A DNA stretch of 64,000 nucleotides, from contig CALCHN010000043.1 in NCBI GenBank assembly GCA_937901255.1, positions 124,001 to 188,000 on the forward strand, given 5' to 3'. This DNA comes from an uncultured Flavobacteriales bacterium (GTDB lineage: Bacteria > Bacteroidota > Bacteroidia > Flavobacteriales_E > Vicingaceae). The translations under genes were made by a program, and so were the position numbers. Under the pieces are notes generated by a model that saw nothing but the letters and a program-made list of their open reading frames with translations, was not told the DNA's origin and searched no databases. Each line of letters starts with the position of its first letter. The first letter of the stretch is position 1. Shown here piece by piece: positions 61,492-64,000 of the stretch.

Positions 61492-62367
61492 TTAAGCACT
61501 TTGAGTTTCTATTTCTCTGTTTACTTTTTTAAATAAGCCTTGTAATACTTTTCCCGGACCAACTTCTATAACAGATGAAGCTCCATCTTGCAACATGTTT
61601 TGCATAGTTTGTGTCCATTTTACAGGAGCAGTAAGTTGAGCTATTAAATTGGCTTTAATTTGTTCCGAATCTGTCATTGGTAATGCATTTACATTCTGAT
61701 AAATTGGACAAATTGGCGAATTAATATTCGTGTTGTTTATTGCTGCAGCTAATTCTTCTCTTGCTGGCTCCATAAGTGGAGAATGAAAAGCTCCCCCTAC
61801 AGGTAAAATCAACGCTCTTCTTGCTCCTGCTTCTGTTAACTTTTCGCAAGCAATTGTAACCGCTTCCACACTTCCTGAAATTACTAATTGTCCTGGGCAA
61901 TTGTAATTAGCAGGAACAACAACACCATCAATTTCGCTACAAATTTTTTCTACAACATCATCATCTAAATTTAAAATAGCTGCCATAGTTGATGGTTCTT
62001 TTTCACAAGCTTTTTGCATGGCTAAGGCTCTGGCTAAAACCAATTTTAACCCATCTTCAAAAGAAAGTGCTCCAGCTGCTACTAAAGCAGAAAACTCTCC
62101 TAAGGAATGTCCGGCAACCATATCAGGCTGAAAAACATCCCCCATAGTTTTGGCTAAAATAACCGAATGTAAAAATATGGCTGGTTGAGTTACTTTTGTT
62201 TGTTTCAAATCTTCATCAGTACCATTAAACATGATATCAGTAATGTTAAAACCTAACACTTCGTTTGCTCTATCAAACATTTCTTTTGCTAATGCTGAGT
62301 TTTCGTATAAATCTTTACCCATTCCTACAAATTGAGAACCTTGTCCCGGAAATACATATGCTTTCAT
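61492..62367 (-). CDS. fabD: Malonyl-CoA:ACP transacylase FabD
   Basis: 291 residues. It loads malonate onto ACP for fatty-acid synthesis. VFPGQGSQFVGMGKDLYENS, the active-site GHSLGEFSALVAAGALSFED with the nucleophilic Ser, the Arg in LKLVLARALAMQ, VVPANYNCPGQLVISG, and the catalytic His in VGGAFHSPLM. The gene is intact, but its leader has been changed: a 20-bp sequence covering the start codon is duplicated 160 bp upstream with REP-like DNA between the copies. Confidence 0.95.
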   Translation of the reverse strand: MKAYVFPGQGSQFVGMGKDLYENSALAKEMFDRANEVLGFNITDIMFNGTDEDLKQTKVTQPAIFLHSVILAKTMGDVFQPDMVAGHSLGEFSALVAAGALSFEDGLKLVLARALAMQKACEKEPSTMAAILNLDDDVVEKICSEIDGVVVPANYNCPGQLVISGSVEAVTIACEKLTEAGARRALILPVGGAFHSPLMEPAREELAAAINNTNINSPICPIYQNVNALPMTDSEQIKANLIAQLTAPVKWTQTMQNMLQDGASSVIEVGPGKVLQGLFKKVNREIETQSA

Positions 62368-62540
62368 ATAGTATGTTTTTATTGTTTATATATTTTCAAT
62401 TATATTATTAATTTTTTCTACAGAAATAAAAGCTTTAGTGAACTCACCCCCAAGTTATCTATCGATAACTTTTCCTCCTCTCTTTAAAGAGAGGGGGTTA
62501 GGGGGAGAGTCGAGAACCTACTTTCATATAGTATATTTTT
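62361..62540. repeat. 20-bp direct duplication flanking a REP-containing insertion in the fabD leader
   Basis: CTTTCATATAGTATGTTTTT at 62361-62380 (including the fabD start codon) and the same sequence with one change at 62521-62540 are exactly 160 bp apart. The intervening DNA contains the REP-like element at 62442-62513. Confidence 0.8.
62442..62513 (-). repeat. REP-like element, two hairpins (copy B)
   Basis: It contains AAGTTATC-TATC-GATAACTT and CCTCTCTTTAAAGAGAGG, with CTCACCCCC and GGGGGAGAG ends. It is the reverse complement of copy A at 35407-35468. Confidence 0.87.
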
Positions 62541-62569
62541 TTAATTAATTTCAAGTTAATTTTACCCTG

Positions 62570-62577
62570 CAAAATTA
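62570..62577 (-). promoter_or_regulatory. -7 box TAATTTTG of fabD
   Basis: Minus-strand TAnnTTTG match about 43 bp before the duplicated start-like sequence but about 203 bp before the real fabD ATG, as expected if the insertion lengthened the leader. Confidence 0.5.
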
Positions 62578-62676
62578 CGTTTTTCCTTATTAATGATTTT
62601 AAATTTTAGTACATAGTAACGAAATTTCTTACTTTTATCATTATTAAACAACCACGAGAAATAATTAACTACATAA

Positions 62677-63951
62677 ATGAATAGAAAAACCATCCAAATT
62701 TTAATTGTTTTTGCTGTTGTTTCCTTAATAGGAATGATAGCCACACAAATATTTTGGGTAAAAAATGCTTATAATTTAGAAGAAAAACAGTTTAACGATA
62801 GGGTGCATATTGCCCTTACCAACGTAACGCATGAATTATTGAACATCAATAAAGATGAATCGGATTTAATTAACCCCGTTAAACAAATCAGTTCTAATTA
62901 TTTTACTGCAGTAATAAACGATACGGTGCATCCTTACCTTTTAGAAACTTTATTAAGAAAACACTTTACCAACCGAAATCTTACCCTAGATTTTGAGTAC
63001 GTAATTTACGATTGTTTTACCGATTCTATTGTTTTTGGCAATTATATTTCTGTGAAAGAAGCTGAAAAAGATGAGCTTCAAGTAGTTTCGTCAGAAATAA
63101 AATGGGATAAAGACGGACATTATTTTGGTGTTTATTTTCCAACTAAAAATGCATACATCCTAAATAAAATGGGTATTTGGATATTTAGTTCATCCATCAT
63201 TCTAATTATCATTATTTTCTTTTCTTATACCATCAACATTATCCTTAAACAAAAAAGATTGTCAGAAATTAAAAATGATTTTATCAATAACATTACCCAC
63301 GAGTTTAAAACACCTATTTCTACTATATCGCTCTCGGCAGAAGTGTTGTTAAATCCTGATATTTCCCAACAACCAGAACGCTTAAAAAGTTACGCAAAAA
63401 TTATTCAGGACGAAAATAACAGATTGAAAAACCAAGTAGATAAAGTGCTTCAATTAGCAACTATTGAAAGAGATAAACTTAAGCTTGAAAATGAACCTAT
63501 AGATTTGCATGAATTAATAGAAAACTCTATAAAAAGCTTTGAGTTGATTGTTAATCAACAAGGAGGGCAAATTACAGCTCAGTTAAAAGCTCCCGAACAT
63601 ATTTTCCATGGTGATAAAGTACATATTTCTAATATTTTATATAATCTTATTGACAATGCCATAAAATATTCACCTGAAAATCCGACTATAACCATAAGTA
63701 CTTCTCCTTATAAAAATGGGATAGAAATTAGTATTAGAGATAATGGTGTAGGTATTTCTGAAGAAGCACAAAAACATATTTTTGAGAAATTCTACAGAGA
63801 ACCAACAGGAAATGTGCATAATATTAAAGGGTTTGGTTTAGGATTAAATTATGTAAAAACTATTGTGGAATTTTATAATGGAAGCGTAAGATTAGTGAGT
63901 AAAAAGAATGAGGGTTCTACATTTATTATTAAATTGCCACTTAAAGATTAG
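62677..63951 (+). CDS. Membrane sensor histidine kinase (HisKA/HATPase)
   Basis: 424 residues. Two transmembrane helices (IQILIVFAVVSLIGMIATQI and IFSSSIILIIIIFFSYTINI) bracket a periplasmic sensor of about 130 residues. The HisKA H-box is FINNITHEFKTPISTISLSA, followed by the HATPase with N-box ILYNLIDNAIKYS, G1 IRDNGVGISEE, F-box IFEKFYRE and G2 GFGLGLNYVKTIV. It is a classical EnvZ-like kinase. Its partner probably follows, because a new reading frame opens 39 bp downstream at the window's edge. Confidence 0.93.
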   Translation: MNRKTIQILIVFAVVSLIGMIATQIFWVKNAYNLEEKQFNDRVHIALTNVTHELLNINKDESDLINPVKQISSNYFTAVINDTVHPYLLETLLRKHFTNRNLTLDFEYVIYDCFTDSIVFGNYISVKEAEKDELQVVSSEIKWDKDGHYFGVYFPTKNAYILNKMGIWIFSSSIILIIIIFFSYTINIILKQKRLSEIKNDFINNITHEFKTPISTISLSAEVLLNPDISQQPERLKSYAKIIQDENNRLKNQVDKVLQLATIERDKLKLENEPIDLHELIENSIKSFELIVNQQGGQITAQLKAPEHIFHGDKVHISNILYNLIDNAIKYSPENPTITISTSPYKNGIEISIRDNGVGISEEAQKHIFEKFYREPTGNVHNIKGFGLGLNYVKTIVEFYNGSVRLVSKKNEGSTFIIKLPLKD

Positions 63952-63971
63952 AAATTAGAGATTAGAAATTT
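63949..63971. repeat. Heptamer-type repeat (TAGAAAT/TAGAGAT)
   Basis: Three period-7 units, the reverse complement of the ATTTCTA type, between the kinase gene and the next start codon. Confidence 0.65.
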
Positions 63972-63989
63972 ATAAAATAAAAAAATATA

Positions 63990-64000
63990 ATGAGTACAAC
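63990..64000 (+). CDS. Start of a truncated downstream gene (possible response regulator)
   Basis: ATGAGTACA at the window's edge follows an A-rich leader after the kinase gene. Only three complete codons are visible, so identity is unknown; a response regulator would fit kinase-first operons of this lineage. Confidence 0.35.

Larger units (their letters stand above)
62368..62676. other. Divergent intergenic region (309 bp) between fabD and the sensor kinase
   Basis: No gene is apparent. It holds the duplicated fabD start sequence, the REP-like insertion and a TAATTTTG -7 box for fabD at 62570-62577. I see no clear promoter for the kinase gene. Confidence 0.6.

Noticed and set aside
62562..62744. 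60-codon minus-strand frame between fabD and the sensor kinase
   Set aside because: It overlaps the kinase gene's start and the fabD promoter region; the composition is non-coding.

Overview
The window looks like a chromosomal segment of a free-living, low-GC member of the Bacteroidota, most likely of the flavobacterial lineage. The reasons are: five large secreted proteins that end in type IX secretion (T9SS) sorting domains; promoters with the Bacteroidota -7 motif TAnnTTTG (or TACTTTCG) instead of TATAAT; weak Shine-Dalgarno sites; an RpoZ of the Rpb6-like Bacteroidota type; and conserved neighbourhoods such as bamD-rpoZ-coaBC-DUF4835-recN-fabI and guaB-PPIase-PPIase-PPIase-moxR. No rRNA, tRNA or CRISPR was seen.

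Layout. 1-9 kb: a NarL-type response regulator, a truncated SulP transporter remnant, a membrane spermidine-synthase-like protein, trmD, bioB, and a two-component pair (a 1215-residue PAS/GAF kinase and a receiver without an output domain). 9-13.5 kb: bioF, bioD, a HI0933-type flavoprotein and a Fic AMP-transferase. 13.7-19.9 kb: a cobalamin-riboswitch operon encoding a T9SS-sorted DUF4465 protein, an ATP-pyrophosphatase, a second T9SS surface protein, a BtuB-like TonB receptor and a BtuG-like beta-propeller lipoprotein. Together these look like a B12 capture and uptake system. 20-29 kb: a subtilase with four near-identical Ig-like repeats, an outer-membrane barrel protein with LolD, and a large T9SS protein of unknown function. 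29.05-30.42 kb: an IS110-family element whose upstream non-coding end looks like a bridge RNA. 30.5-44.5 kb: housekeeping genes (manC, tatC, lptB, comEC, an SGNH lipoprotein, an MFS permease, bamD, rpoZ, coaBC, DUF4835, recN, fabI). 44.5-52 kb: a minus-strand block with moxR, three periplasmic chaperone/PPIase genes and guaB. 52-64 kb: a YdeP-type molybdoenzyme, hutI, an M4 metalloprotease, small membrane proteins, a DUF433/DUF5615 toxin-antitoxin pair, fabD and a sensor kinase.

The intergenic DNA is rich in repeats. Period-7 tandem arrays occur at about nine places. Two families of REP-like palindromes are present. An 81-bp double-hairpin element occurs twice in opposite orientation. Three insertions appear to have functional consequences: the 81-bp element sits inside a peripheral arm of the cobalamin riboswitch; repeat sequence has been absorbed in frame into bioF, including its stop codon; and a REP-like insertion flanked by a 20-bp duplication separates fabD from its promoter.

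The observations I rate highest are the reconstructed IS110 bridge RNA, in which two guide-like segments overlap at the presumed core on the element's end, and the repeat inserted in the riboswitch. All family assignments were made by reading motifs; no database search or folding program was run.
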